From Adiantum capillus-veneris (taxonomy: Eukaryota; Streptophyta; Polypodiopsida; Polypodiales; Pteridaceae): DNA of 64,000 bases. Both the position numbers and the translations under genes were made by a program. This document shows, piece after piece, positions 11,601 to 22,232 of this stretch. The stretch's first letter is position 1; every line of letters starts with the position of its first letter. A model generated the notes under the pieces. It saw only the letters and a program-made list of their open reading frames with translations. It was not told the DNA's origin and ran no database searches. The stretch covers positions 109,468,469 through 109,532,468 of the forward strand of contig CM043951.1 of the NCBI GenBank assembly GCA_014529385.2, in the 5' to 3' direction.

Positions 11601-11955
11601 CTATGGTCCTTTCCAAATCTTGAAGCCTATAAATGAGACGGCTTATCAACTCAAGTTGCCCAACCATTGGCTTATACACAATGCCTTTCATGTAAGCTTA
11701 CTTAAGCCCTACAAAGGAGAGCCACCAATTGAACCAATTATTGAAGACCCTCCCGAAGTTGAAGACCAAGAAGAGGTGCTACAACCCGAAGCTATCCTTC
11801 GGCATGAAGACAAGGTACTACGACATGGTAAGATTATCCGACGGTATCTTATTAAGTTCAAAAATTATCCTTTTGAAGATGCTAAATGGATGCAAGGAGT
11901 ACAACTTAAGGATAGTATGAACCTTGTCAATGCTTACAATGCTACATTAGAGTAA
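8614..11955 (+). pseudogene. pol: Pol polyprotein of element A, separated from gag by one stop
   Basis: This is the in-frame continuation of gag. The first ATG after the stop is at 8632, inside the protease, so the frame normally has no start of its own. From that Met: protease DPGST at 3-7; reverse transcriptase about 180-470 with FFDD at 349-352; RNase H about 490-605; integrase zinc domain H679, H686, C716, C719; integrase core D749, D810, E846 (spacing 35 fits D,D35E); GPF motif near 991-994; chromodomain-like tail 1060-1103. Besides the stop, an RT motif that reads AFRTT in element B reads AFCTT here (Cys309), and NAPATF reads NAPTTF. Unless the TGA is read through, no protease, RT or integrase is made. 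Confidence 0.93.
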
Positions 11956-12300
11956 GCAAATGTACAAATTTCTTTTAAATTAACTCATGTTTTTGTCTTA
12001 TATGACTAGTCCTCTTTTTAATTGTGCACAAAATTTAACTAGTATGCATGCTTAGAATCATGTTTGTGATGACGACGTCTCTCAAACACCAAGTAGAATT
12101 TGTCACTCTACTTTGGGAGAATAAAATGGACTAAAGAGCAGACATGCTTGCGGCAGCTATGTCTCCCAAGCACCAAATGGATTAGTCATCCATCTTGGAA
12201 AGATGTCATAGGGTAAAAAGGGATCCTTTACCCACTAAGTACGATTGACTAATGACTAAGACTTTATCTTTTCTACCTCATAGTCGAGGACGACTATGAT
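11956..12300 (+). other. 3' untranslated region of element A
   Basis: About 345 bp between the pol stop and the polypurine tract, without a frame. Related sequence stands in the same place in element B. Just upstream of the polypurine tract, GTCGAGGACGAC forms a short inverted repeat shared with B. Confidence 0.8.
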
Positions 12301-12316
12301 TTCAAGAGAGAGGTAA
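12301..12316 (+). promoter_or_regulatory. Polypurine tract of element A
   Basis: TTCAAGAGAGAGGTAA abuts the 3' LTR start at 12317. The same tract precedes the 3' LTR of element B. It primes plus-strand DNA synthesis. Confidence 0.85.
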
Positions 12317-13941
12317 TGTCATAAAATCTAATATCTAACTAACCCAAATGATTTTCTCATATTAAATTGATCACTTAATGTGGGAGAATAAACGGGAACA
12401 AGTGTTAAGATATAGGTATGTGCTTATAGATCTATCTCAACACGGGGCCAATGGTAAAGGGGCCCACAAGGGAGATGGTCTATCAAAGAGCAAGGCTAAC
12501 CAATGGAGCATAAGACCTTAGGGTTAGCTTCATTTAAGACCTCCAATAAATGTGTGTAAAAGTCCTTTGACCTTAAGTAAGCTAGGGCTGAGCTTGAGGT
12601 GGGAACCCGGCCCAAGCTCGAGGTGCTTGTCATGCTTGAGGTGCTTGTCATGCTTGAGGTGTTTTTCATGCTTGAGGTGCTTGATTAAGATGCTTGAGGT
12701 TCTTGACTGGCTCCATGCTTGAGGTGCTTGACTTGCTGCATGATTAAAGTACTTGAGGTGCCTTGAGAAGCTTGCCTGAGATGCTTGTGGGAACACCCCC
12801 TAGTTCAAGTGCTTTGTCATGCTTGGTGAGTAAGGTGCTTGATCACCTAAAAGTCAAAAGCATTCCTACAAGAGGGGGGGTGAGCCCTTTTCCTAGGGGC
12901 TAGAGAGAGAACACCCACTCACACACACAAGGGAAGCCCAACTTGAAGAGGCAGCAAGGACACATGTTAGGACCCTACCCATGTTACCTTCATGTGTTGC
13001 TTGAAGCCTATTGGCTAGGCTTCAAAGGGGTCCAATGATAAATTACATGAATTATCTAATTGTTTTAGCATTTATCAAGTCCTCTCTCTCAAAGGGGAAA
13101 GGGGGACACTTGTCCCAAGGCTACCCATGTTGCTTGTAATGGCTCTTGCTTGTGATTGGCTAGGCCTGGAAGGGTCCAATGAGCTTCAGGCATGAGCTAC
13201 AAGGGGGGGTCGACCCAAGCAAGCTAGGGGGGTGCCTAGGGGGTATACTCACCCACACACACTCACAAGCACTCTCATTGTGTGATATGCAAAGTGCAAG
13301 AGCTCCCTCTCCAAGCAAGTAGAGGTTGAGAGCCTACACCAACACTCTTGGCTATGGAGTGAAAATCCAACCAAGAGCCATGCTTCAATGCTTAAGCTTG
13401 CCATATCCTTCTTCTTCATTACTATGCTATTATGTATGCTAGCAACAAGAGTATGATAAGTGAGGAACTAATTCTTTCTCCTATGAAATGTTTCTTCTTC
13501 CTCTTCCCTACCCTCATTCCCTGCTAGCTCTCTCCACCTTCGAAGGTGTTTGAGGTCTTGGGACTGAGTCTTGGGATAGTTAAAGCTTTCTTCAAGTTTA
13601 TGTTATGTTTGTGGTGCATGAAGCCTTCCATCTTTATGACATCACCTAGGTCACAAGGAACACAAAGACTGTATTGTAACAAGTCTCTCTTTATGGGAGA
13701 AATCATAATACAAATGCCTATTGGAGGGGGGACCGGCTCCACATAAATCCGGTCCTCAATTGTTTTCATGTTCTCTAAACTCTCTCTCTTGCAAAAGTAT
13801 TGTCTATGCCAAGTTAACTAATTGCTATGATTATGTTGCTATCTTCAATTATGTCTACCCGCTATGCTCACAAAATCATTTCTTGAAAGTACTCTCATTA
13901 AATTCCGCTATTCTCAAATTGAATAGGCAAATTCCATTACA
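12317..13941 (+). repeat. 3' LTR of element A
   Basis: Same 1625-bp length as the 5' LTR, offset 7183 bp, with about 16 substitutions and no net indel. The minisatellite is repeated at 12616-12783. It ends ATTACA, followed by TTATA of the flank. Confidence 0.95.
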
Positions 13942-15111
13942 TTATAATTAGATGCAGTCTAATTCTCAATTATTTGGCACTTACTGGCTCAAATATGCTC
14001 CAAAATGAATGCATTTTGTCTTTTGTCTTCTAAGGTCCCTTAGAATGCAAGGATATGCCCCAGTTTAGCTTTTGAAGTCAATAGGGCAAAAAAGACATCA
14101 TACGCGTATAAAGTCTTTTTTACCAGATTGAAGAAATTTTTGTAAGTTTGTGCTGATAGTTTTGTTCTCATACCCCCTGTGTGGTCTGAAGTTCAAAAAT
14201 GTTCAATATTATCAAAAACACATTATATGCGTATAATGTCTTTTTGACCCAAATGAAATGAATCTTGCTCTAGAGGTAGTCCAATACTTAGGGACTTCAC
14301 AGATATTCTGTGACTTGAGTTTGGAATCAAGTCTGTTCAAGTTGTGGCCAAAAAGGGTGTGTAGAATGTTTGGATTGTTACTTGGTCTTTTTAAGCTCAG
14401 ATTTTGGTCCAAATGCAATAAATTTTAAGCTATGGACTCCCTCACCAATTCACCACTTTTCTTTGTTTTTGGCTAGAATTTGTAAAATTCTCTCCAAATG
14501 TGAGGTTGGCTGACCAAATGGTGTGAAATCTTGCAATCAAGCTTATACCTATCTTCCCATTGCTTTGGTAATGACCAACATGCAAGTTACTGCCCAAATC
14601 TAAGCTGGAGACAATTACGCATATAATGTCTTTCATCTTAGGTTTTAGATCTATTTCTCCCCTATTTATCAGCAACATGTACATGTGTTTACAGCTGAAT
14701 TTAAAGATCAAAAGTGCTCACAAACACAAAGTTTTGCCTTTTTTTCAGTCACAACCACTGCGTCTTTTGGCTTTTGGTCCCCAATTATATGCCAAAATTT
14801 CTTACTCAAGGTGTCCCTAGGGTATAATGACTCTTTTGAACACTCTGGTACATTCAGTTTCCACAGTTTTTGTCTCTTTTTAGCCCTGGAGACTTTATGC
14901 GTATAAAGTCTAACCTTGCTAAAATGAGATTTTTATGTGCAAGGCCCTCTAAAATATCTTTTTATGCTCTTAGCAACCCTCAATCATGCAGAAAATTTTT
15001 GTCAACTTTGCTTTTGCATTGTTTCGACTAAGAATCAATCTTCTTTCAAGGTTTCGATGAAAACAATCAACTCAAGAAAATCGTCATTGATGGATAGCTC
15101 TAGATCAAGAT
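13942..15111. other. Non-coding interior of the old LTR element, right part
   Basis: No convincing coding sequence. It holds four copies of a 20-22-bp near-palindrome around 14094, 14221, 14610 and 14891. It presumably joined 3954-5133 before element A inserted. Confidence 0.45.
14094..14910. repeat. Four dispersed copies of a TATGCGTATA palindrome
   Basis: Copies lie at 14094-14115, 14221-14240, 14610-14630 and 14891-14910. The last reads GACTTTATGCGTATAAAGTC, with perfect 8-bp arms around GCGT. The others keep the GAC or CA start, the central CGYATA-type core and the GTC end. Spacing is irregular (127, 389 and 281 bp). Confidence 0.7.
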
Positions 15112-15660
15112 CAAATCATCTACCTAAAGCTACTCCCTAACATAAAAAATGGGATTTTTCCATTGTGAGAAGATAAGCACTTAACTGACACACACGGAAT
15201 AGCTAATGCCTTTATCACCTCATCAACCACTCAAACTCCAAAATCGATACAATTCTAAACTAAAACCATCAACACAGGTAACCAAGGAAAGACACACGTT
15301 TCCTAGCACCTCTCTATAGGTCCTAACTAAACTAAGATAGAAAAGAATACTCTAGCACACCAGAGGAACTCTCACCTCATAGGATTAGTCTAAGGTCACC
15401 TACCTAGGGCTTCGGTCCTCGACAACAGCGCCAATATTGGCGGGTACGCCGCGAGGGGATGCTAGCATAGCGAGAACAGAACCAACAACTTTATGTCTGC
15501 CGAGGGCGAAGCTTAACCCGTACGCGCATGGAAACAAGAAGATGGGTGTCAACCACCTTCTCGACCTTCTACGACAATCTCTAATCAAGGAAATCAAATC
15601 TAAGCGCTCTTATGCACTAGTGAAAGCAATCCAACCTACGATGCTCATGCTATGCAAACT
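15112..15660 (-). repeat. Right copy of the 550-bp repeat: leader, tRNA-Asp PBS and LTR end
   Basis: Direct-repeat partner of 2730-3282. On the minus strand it contains the last about 220 bp of an LTR (15660-15438), a degenerate tRNA-Asp PBS at 15433-15416 (15 of 18 bases) and the leader. The rest of this LTR is missing and is replaced at 15661 by TAGCAT-rich repeats. Confidence 0.6.
15416..15433 (-). promoter_or_regulatory. Degenerate tRNA-Asp primer-binding site, right copy
   Basis: The minus strand reads TGGCGCTGTTGTCGAGGA, three mismatches from the tRNA-Asp primer site. Confidence 0.55.
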
Positions 15661-16030
15661 GAATAGCATGTGTGCTAACTAGGTATGTTAATTAGCATGG
15701 TGAGTATGCTAAGCAGCATACACTGTGTTAATTTCTAGTTAGCATATTAGAGATGCTAACTAGCAGACACATTGTGTTTACTACTAGCATACTATGTGTG
15801 CTAACTAGCATATGAGGTATGTTAAACTAAATAGCATGTGTTCTAACTAGGTATGTTAATTAGCATGGTGAGTATGCTAAGTGGCATACTTGATAGGGTA
15901 AATTTCTATCATACATAGTGTGTTAACAAGCATCCTCAGTGTGCTAATTAGTATGCTAACAATCATACTAGGATTTACTAAATAGCATAGATTGTGTGTT
16001 GACCTACTCACACAGTATGCTGACTAGCAT
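15661..16030. repeat. TAGCAT/GCTAACTAGCAT degenerate repeat array, right copy
   Basis: Dozens of short TAGCAT, GCTAAC and ATGCTA words in both orientations. A longer unit starting at 15662 recurs at 15830 (period 168 bp) with few changes over about 60 bp. The array is AT-rich and non-coding. Confidence 0.75.
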
Positions 16031-16130
16031 GCACAATGTGGATACCATTATTAGACTATAGAATATTATGATACTTAACAGATGATAGAAGTTACTATGC
16101 ACTAGAGATATAATGCATAGAATACCAAAG

Positions 16131-16742
16131 TTATGGAGTATCAATTGGCTTGATCACCTGAGGCTCATCTAGGAGGTGCACAAGGTATTTTATGTAGCTT
16201 TTCCTCCCCATTCTCTTTCGACAAACTTCCTTCTTGTTGGGGGATACACGAATGTCCTCTCTCCAAAATGTGTGGACCAATTCCTTGATTTTGTTCGTGA
16301 TAGGGCTATGACGGTGTTGCTTGTGACATGCACCCAATGAAAACAATCCACCATTGACAACATGCTTCATCTGTGATTTCTCCTTGTGCAAGGAGCAACG
16401 GCCAACTTTAAGGACCCTTGAGATTTTTGCAATAAGCATGTTATCCTTTGAATTCAACATCATCTGCAACGGTGCATTCTTCAAAAACAACTCCTCGTTA
16501 GAACCTGGCTGCTTGAAAGTAGCCAATGTGTTGCGGACATTGGAGACGATTGAGCTCTCTACAACAGCCTCCTCCACTAAGGAATCTTCTTGTATTGCGT
16601 GAACAAAAGGATGTTCAGCAACTAGATTCCACATTTCCCATTTTACTTCTATCCCAAAACCTTTAGTCCTCCTCTTGAAAGCTATCACAATCTCAGAGGA
16701 TGTTTTCTTTTTCTCCTCATCATTGAGGTATGATGTCCTCAC
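16131..16742 (-). CDS. Unidentified 203-aa open reading frame
   Basis: An uninterrupted 203-codon frame in an otherwise decayed region. The predicted protein is basic and soluble, without signal peptide or membrane segment. It has an acidic-helical N-terminal half and a C-terminal half rich in Lys, Arg and His, including SLGACHKQHRHSP and a segment near 165-185 reading REDIRVSPNKKEVCRKR. I do not recognise the family. The basic C-terminus with Cys/His could be nucleic-acid binding. It may be an exon of a host gene, or a TE-borne ORF. It is not part of the neighbouring copia element, which begins at 17236. The start is the first ATG and is unproven. Confidence 0.4.
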   Translation of the reverse strand: MRTSYLNDEEKKKTSSEIVIAFKRRTKGFGIEVKWEMWNLVAEHPFVHAIQEDSLVEEAVVESSIVSNVRNTLATFKQPGSNEELFLKNAPLQMMLNSKDNMLIAKISRVLKVGRCSLHKEKSQMKHVVNGGLFSLGACHKQHRHSPITNKIKELVHTFWREDIRVSPNKKEVCRKRMGRKSYIKYLVHLLDEPQVIKPIDTP

Positions 16743-17044
16743 TCACCATACATTTGTTTTTGCTCCCTCTATTTCCTCTTTCTTTCTCTCTCGTATTTCT
16801 TGATCACAGAAAAAGTTGGATCTTGGGAGTTGTATTCATCACATGTTAATTACTTGAAATCACTTAAATGACATATATGCTTGCATCATAACTTAACACT
16901 GCCAATTGACTGACCAACATTGAACACGTTGTCTGCATATCCAACATTGGAGCTAGTGGAATTATTGTTGTCTGGTTCTCCATAGCTATATGGAGATGGG
17001 AGGAGAATGGAAAAAACAGATAGGAGGGCAGGTTAGGGCCATCT

Positions 17045-17092
<48 letters not shown>
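17045..17092. repeat. (GA)n microsatellite
   Basis: About 24 GA units with one ACA interruption. Confidence 0.95.
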
Positions 17093-17235
17093 CAAGAGCT
17101 GAGCATGCATGCAAGTCCACGACTCCATGACTCCAGTAACAAAAAAAGAGGCCTCATTTGAACAGATAATAATTGTTTATGGACACTTTAATATGAAAAT
17201 GGACATTGACTTGGCTTTTCAACATAGGCTAACAA

Positions 17236-17464
17236 CGTTGGAATTAGGGTTGCAAGAAAACACAAAAAACCTAGAGAAGACGAAGGAAGCTCAAGGCACA
17301 CAAAAGAGAGTGTATTACTTAGTGTGAAATGGAAAGATGAGATAGCCCTAGAACGATGGGCGTATATACAATGCACGGGAGGAAAAACCTCCTAGTGAGG
17401 GAAAAAATGTCTTAGCAGTCCTAAATGTGTTCACACACATCACTACCATGTGTATATGGTAACA
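17236..17464 (-). repeat. 3' LTR of copia copy 1
   Basis: 229 bp, with plus-strand ends CGTTGG (TG decayed to CG) and GGTAACA. It matches the 5' LTR at 22233-22430 apart from a 31-bp length difference, and both LTRs of copia copy 2 in reverse orientation. Confidence 0.9.
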
Positions 17465-18090
17465 AATCGCCCTTGGAAGTGATGCGGTGAACACGAGAGC
17501 TCGCACATAGAGTATAGGGAAGTGACATGCCATGAGGACATGATCATACCACAAAGGTGAGAAATCCCAAAGCTTTGTGGAAAGCTTCAAACTTCTCACA
17601 AGACAATGCCTTTGTGAAAATATTTGCAAGGTTGTCCTGTGTTGGTACATAAGCCAAGTTGATCTCTCCTGTTGAGAGTCGTGGTAATGCACCTCAATGT
17701 GCTTTGTGCGAGCATGAAAAACTGGGTCCCTTGCAACTACCAATGCACTCTGACTGTCAGTGTAGATAGTGTTGGAAGTGTCCTATCCATCACCCAAATC
17801 ATCCATAAGGCGTCTGACCCATACACACCCAACCATAGTTGTAAAGATTTTCCTGTACGTAGCCTCACAAGTGGAAAAGTCCACAGTAGGTTTCTTCTTG
17901 CTCAACCATGATATGCATGAGCTACCAAGCATGAAACAAAAACCACTTGTGGACACTCGTGTGTCAAAACAACCAACCCAATCTCAGTCTAAAAAAGCAT
18001 GTAAGTCAGGCGGCAATGATCCCCCCTTGGGATAAAACAAGCCAAGATGTATAGTGCCAGTCAAGTAGTAAAAAATCCTCTTGACAGCCT
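17465..18090 (-). pseudogene. Copia RNase H remnant, copy 1
   Basis: Minus-strand frames, broken by shifts, carry copia RNase H landmarks: GFCFMLGSSCISW, STCEATYR in place of SCEAEY, and HARTKHIEVHYH. The C-terminal ADLFTK-type motif is out of frame (LQIFSQRHC). Non-functional. Confidence 0.8.
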
Positions 18091-19161
18091 ACCAGTGCTT
18101 AGACCTTGGTCTATACATGAATCTGCTCACCTTTGAGACTGCAAACTGAATATTCTGCCTTGTTTTGCATACATAAATGAGGTAGCCAACAACAGTTTGG
18201 TAAAGAGTGACATTGGCAGGATCACCAGCATCATGAAGACTCAATTTCGAACATGTTTCCATGGGAGTGGCCATAGGTTTGCAATCCTCAAGTCCAAACT
18301 TACATAGCAATGTCTCTATTATGTAACTTTTTTGCCACAAGGAAATACTACCATCACAATGCTTAAATTGTGTACCCAAATAATGATGCAGTAGCCCCAA
18401 ACCTTCATCTTGAAAGTAGCATTCACATCAGCCTTAAATTCAGCATTATGTCTTCATTGGGTCTAGTGATCAGCAAATCATCCACATAGAGAATGAAAAT
18501 GAGAAGTACATCGCTCTCACGCTTTACATACAATGTGATTTTTGTTGGGATTGTTACGAAATCCTCGTTTGACCAAATGATTGTCAGCCTTCTTATACCA
18601 AGCACGAGGAAATTTCTTGAACCCATACAAAGCTTTCTTACATTTGCACACTTTATCCTCTTGTCCTTTCTTGATATAACCGCGAGGCTGCATTACACAA
18701 ACTTCCTCAAATATGTCACCATTCAAGAAAGTTGTAACAATGTCTGACTAATGGACATCCCAACCAAAATGAGCTGCCAATGCACATAGAAAACAAATAG
18801 TAGTCATACAACAAGTGGGAGCAAAAGTCTCTTCATAATCTATGCCTTTCTGTTGTGCATAAACGTTTGCAACAAGTAAAGCCTTATCGCAATCAATCTC
18901 ACCATCCAACTTGCATTTTAACTTGTAAACCCACTTCATACTAATGGCCTTTTTGCTAGGAGGCAAATCACATAACGTCCACGTGTCATTCTCTATAAGT
19001 GCATCATATTCTAATTGCATGGAAGCCATCATTTTTTTTAAATTTTGTGCTTCATCAAAAGACAAAGGTTCCTCAACGTCATGTAAGCTAGACACAGCCA
19101 AAGCATAACAATCTGATGCATAAGGTGCATGGCAAGAACCTAAAAAAGTACAATTAGACAA
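18089..19161 (-). pseudogene. Copia reverse transcriptase remnant, copy 1
   Basis: In order on the minus strand: WTLCDLPPSKKAISMKWVYK and IDYEETFAPT (19161-18748), KALYGFKKFPRAWY (18726-18517), the catalytic YVDDLLIT (18626-18423) and GLLHHYLG followed by the thumb (18400-18089). These lie in three frames, so at least two frameshifts break the domain. Motif order and the YVDD box identify Ty1/copia. Confidence 0.9.
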
Positions 19162-19269
19162 AGTGCATCCAATTTACTGTCACGCAAAGTATGCACGAAC
19201 CATTTTGGCATACCTCTGGCCTGCTCATTCTCAGCCCTTTCCTCATCAAGTACATCATGTACATCTACA

Positions 19270-20380
19270 TCAATAATAGACTGTAACATTTTTAGAAACC
19301 CCCATAGGCTGTACATTTGCCTCATTGGAATTTACATTCAAACTTCCACCACTAAAAAGATGCAACAACGTGTCATAATGTCTTGTGAGTTTATTACTAT
19401 CTCTAGTACAAGACACCAAGGGCTGAGTAGAATCTTCCACAAACACAACATCCCGTGAGACCAAGATACACTTTGTTTGCAAATGATACAACCTGTAACC
19501 TTTCCTTTCAATACTATAACCGACAAAATACATTTGACAACCTTATCATCCAATTTTTTGTGTTGTGTTTGTGGCACCAAAGCATATGCCAAACACCCAA
19601 AAACACGTATGTGCTCAATAGAAGTCTTTCTATCAGGACATGCTTCATGTGGATTTATAGACTACAAAGATTTTGTAGGACACATGTTTAGTACATAAGT
19701 GGCACACATGATGGCCTCAAGACAAAATGAATGCGGCAAGGCTTGAGGCTTTTGACCATACATCAAGCCATTTTTGTAAATGACCTATTTTTCCTTTCAG
19801 TCACACCATTTTGTTGAGGCGTATAAGGCATTGTACATTGGTGTTTATCCTACGACTATACAAATATGCATTAAATTCATGAGACATATACCCCCCCTAG
19901 ATCGGAATGGAGGGTGCCCATAATACATTTCAAGACATTTTCAGCCATAACCAAAAATTGTTTGAAGCACATAAATACTTGGGAGTTCGCTTTAAGCGGA
20001 TATACCCATGCATACTTGGAGTAATCATCAATGAAAGTCACAAAGTAAAGGTAATTTCCCAAGGATGGAGTTTACATGGGCCCACAAACATCACTATGCA
20101 CAAGCTGCAATCTGCATGTGGCCCTAACTAAACCATCCTTTGGAAACTTCAAATGTTGCATCTTACCCAAAATAGAGCCTTCATAAACATGTTTGATAGG
20201 TGCTCCAAGAGGCGGCAAAGAAGCAACCATATTAGATTTTTGCAAACGCAACAAACAAGCAAAATTCAGATGCCCAAAACGTGCATGCCAAGTTTTGGCA
20301 TTTGAAATAGCCTTAGAATCCACAACTGCATTTGAAAAATTATGCCCACACTTGTCATATGAAGTAAACTTATACAGCAC
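19270..20380 (-). pseudogene. Copia pre-integrase and integrase remnant, copy 1
   Basis: WHARFGHLN (GAG-pre-integrase) and LQLVHSDVCGPM lie at 20380-20072. FIDDYSKYAWVYPLK and SDLGGVY, around the first two catalytic aspartates, are at 20062-19877. The KGYRLYHLQTKCILVSRDVVF-type C-terminal segment lies near 19533-19420. Stops and shifts separate the parts. Confidence 0.88.
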
Positions 20381-20632
20381 ACGACATAAAATGCTAGATG
20401 CAAAAATTTCATCACCAAAACTAAGATCACGTACTGTACATCAGTCATCCACAAATTTGACTGCAAGACCAAGTCTAGCAAGTGCAGATATAGACAAAAC
20501 ATTCTTCTTGATCCCAAGTACATACAATGCATCAACAAGTGTGAAAGAAGTGCCATTTTCAATAGTAAGCACAATCTTTCCAACTCCCTTGACCGGATAA
20601 GAGGCATTGTTGGCACAAGTGACTGAATTCCC

Positions 20633-20815
20633 TCATCCTCGAGAGGGGTTACAAGTTAAGCTGAGAATAATGTGCTTTGTAGAACCACTATCAAAGTACC
20701 ACACTTGAGAATTTGTAGCATTTGACAAACATGCATCATGGACAGAAGGATCGTAAGTGCACTCTGCACTAAAATCCCATTCTGCATCAACATCAACATC
20801 ACAGTCTCCTGTCAC
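20633..20815 (-). pseudogene. Copia protease remnant, copy 1
   Basis: Contains WYFDSGSTKHI, the copia aspartic protease active-site motif (DSG), directly after a gag tail. The frame runs only about 60 codons. Confidence 0.8.
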
Positions 20816-21027
20816 AGAAGACTCAACAATAGCTGCATTTGTAGTGGAACCAACATTTGCAGTGGAACTAGCCTCTTTCGTCTTGCAAAGTGCTTTTAGT
20901 GCACTCTACACTAAAAGCCCATTTTGCATCAACATCAACATCACAGTATCCTTTCACAGAAGACTCAACAATAGCTGCATTTGTAGTGGAACCAACATTT
21001 GCAGTGGAACTAGCCTCTTTCGTCTTA
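20756..21027. repeat. 130-bp direct duplication inside copia copy 1
   Basis: 20756-20885 and 20898-21027 are nearly identical, period 142 bp. The period is not a multiple of three, so the duplication shifts the frame between gag and protease. Confidence 0.85.
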
Positions 21028-21903
21028 GCCTCTTTGGCCTTAAACTTAGGACACTCATTGATCAAGTGATCATTAGCTTTACAATAATGGCAACACATCT
21101 TCTTTTTGCCCTTATCACCAGAATTCCCAGAAGAATTGCTACTAGCAGAAGCGTTAGGAACAGGTGATTTACCACTCACAGAAGAACCATGAGAAGTGGC
21201 TACATTGTTGTGACCACCTTTTCTTTGAGAAGCAATAAAGGCATGTTCAACCGCACGCTGTCTAGTCCTGTTTTTTTTGGAAAGTGACTCTTGCAACATC
21301 AATGTGCATAATGCATTAAACTTGACAACTTTTGGATTTTCTTGGGTCATAAATCTCCAAGTACTAGCAAAAGTTTGGTAAGAACCAGGCAAGGCATCAA
21401 GAACAGTCTACACAAGGGAGCTATCAAAAATGACTTCACCTACAAAAATAAGTTTCTCATTGATATCCTTGACACCATCAAGGAAAGTGTCCATGTCATC
21501 TTCCTCATGCATGATCTTCGACTCCAGCTCTTTATGCAGCAATGCCATTTTTGCCTCATTGCAACTTGCATAAAGACTAGCCAGAATATCCTAAGCCTAT
21601 ATTGCATATTTTGTTGAACGAATGTGGGGAGTAATAGTGTGCTTCATAGACAACGCAATCAATGCATGATCATGTGCATCTTTTACATCCCACATCAGCA
21701 ATCCTTGCAACAAGACCTGCAACATCCTCAACATCTTGTGTATCCTCAAAACCAAGACGTACATCAATGCCCTGCACAATGTTCCAAACGCTCTTTGACA
21801 CAAGGACATGTTGCATCATGTAAGCCCACATAGGGTTATTGTCCCCATCCAACCTATCCTCAATAGCAAACATCTTGAACACATTTGTGTTGTTGTCAGC
21901 CAT
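20868..21903 (-). pseudogene. Copia gag remnant, copy 1
   Basis: ATG at 21903 begins MADNNTNVFK, with RLDGDNNPMWAYMMQHVL typical of the copia gag N-terminus. A second part (21392-20868) carries the CCHC knuckle CHYCKANDHLINEC at about 21095-21050. Stops lie between the two parts. Confidence 0.85.
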
Positions 21904-22218
21904 GGCGAGTGCTGCACATGATCTGAAAATTTCCCAAAAAGAGGAGAAAGAGAGTGAGAACAACACCTGATATATAGCACAAACCTTAGAAGGTTGTACG
22001 AAAACTGTTTATGCAAAAAATGGCACTAACAAAAATTTTGCTCAAAATGATGAAATAGCATGCGCAAGCACTGCATGTAGTGGAAACAAAGGCTGAAATG
22101 AGCCTGAATTAGAAATCTGAGCAGATCTGTAAACGCTCGCTAAAGCTCACAAAAATTGGAGAAAGTGAGCAGGTGTATGTTGGAGCAGCTGGCGACTAAT
22201 CCCGGGAGGAGGAAATCT

Positions 22219-22230
22219 GCTCTGATACCA
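22219..22230 (-). promoter_or_regulatory. PBS of copia copy 1 (initiator Met tRNA)
   Basis: The minus strand reads TGGTATCAGAGC, two bases from the end of the 5' LTR at 22233. Confidence 0.9.
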
Positions 22231-22232
22231 AT

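Larger units (their letters stand above)
5134..13941 (+). mobile_element. Ty3/gypsy chromovirus-type LTR retrotransposon, element A
   Basis: A complete 8808-bp element: 5' LTR 5134-6758, initiator-Met PBS, leader, gag-pol, 3' untranslated region, polypurine tract, 3' LTR 12317-13941. Both LTRs are exactly 1625 bp and differ at about 16 positions by eye (about 1%), indicating a fairly recent insertion. The flanks read ATTAT before the 5' LTR and ATTAT again at 13941-13945, so a 4-5 bp target duplication is present, with the terminal A shared. The gag-pol frame is identical in plan to element B at the right edge but is cut by a single TGA at 8611. The element sits inside an older LTR element. 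Confidence 0.95.

Noticed and set aside
14094-14910. CRISPR array
   Set aside because: Only four diverged palindromic copies with irregular spacing of 127-389 bp, in a plant genome.
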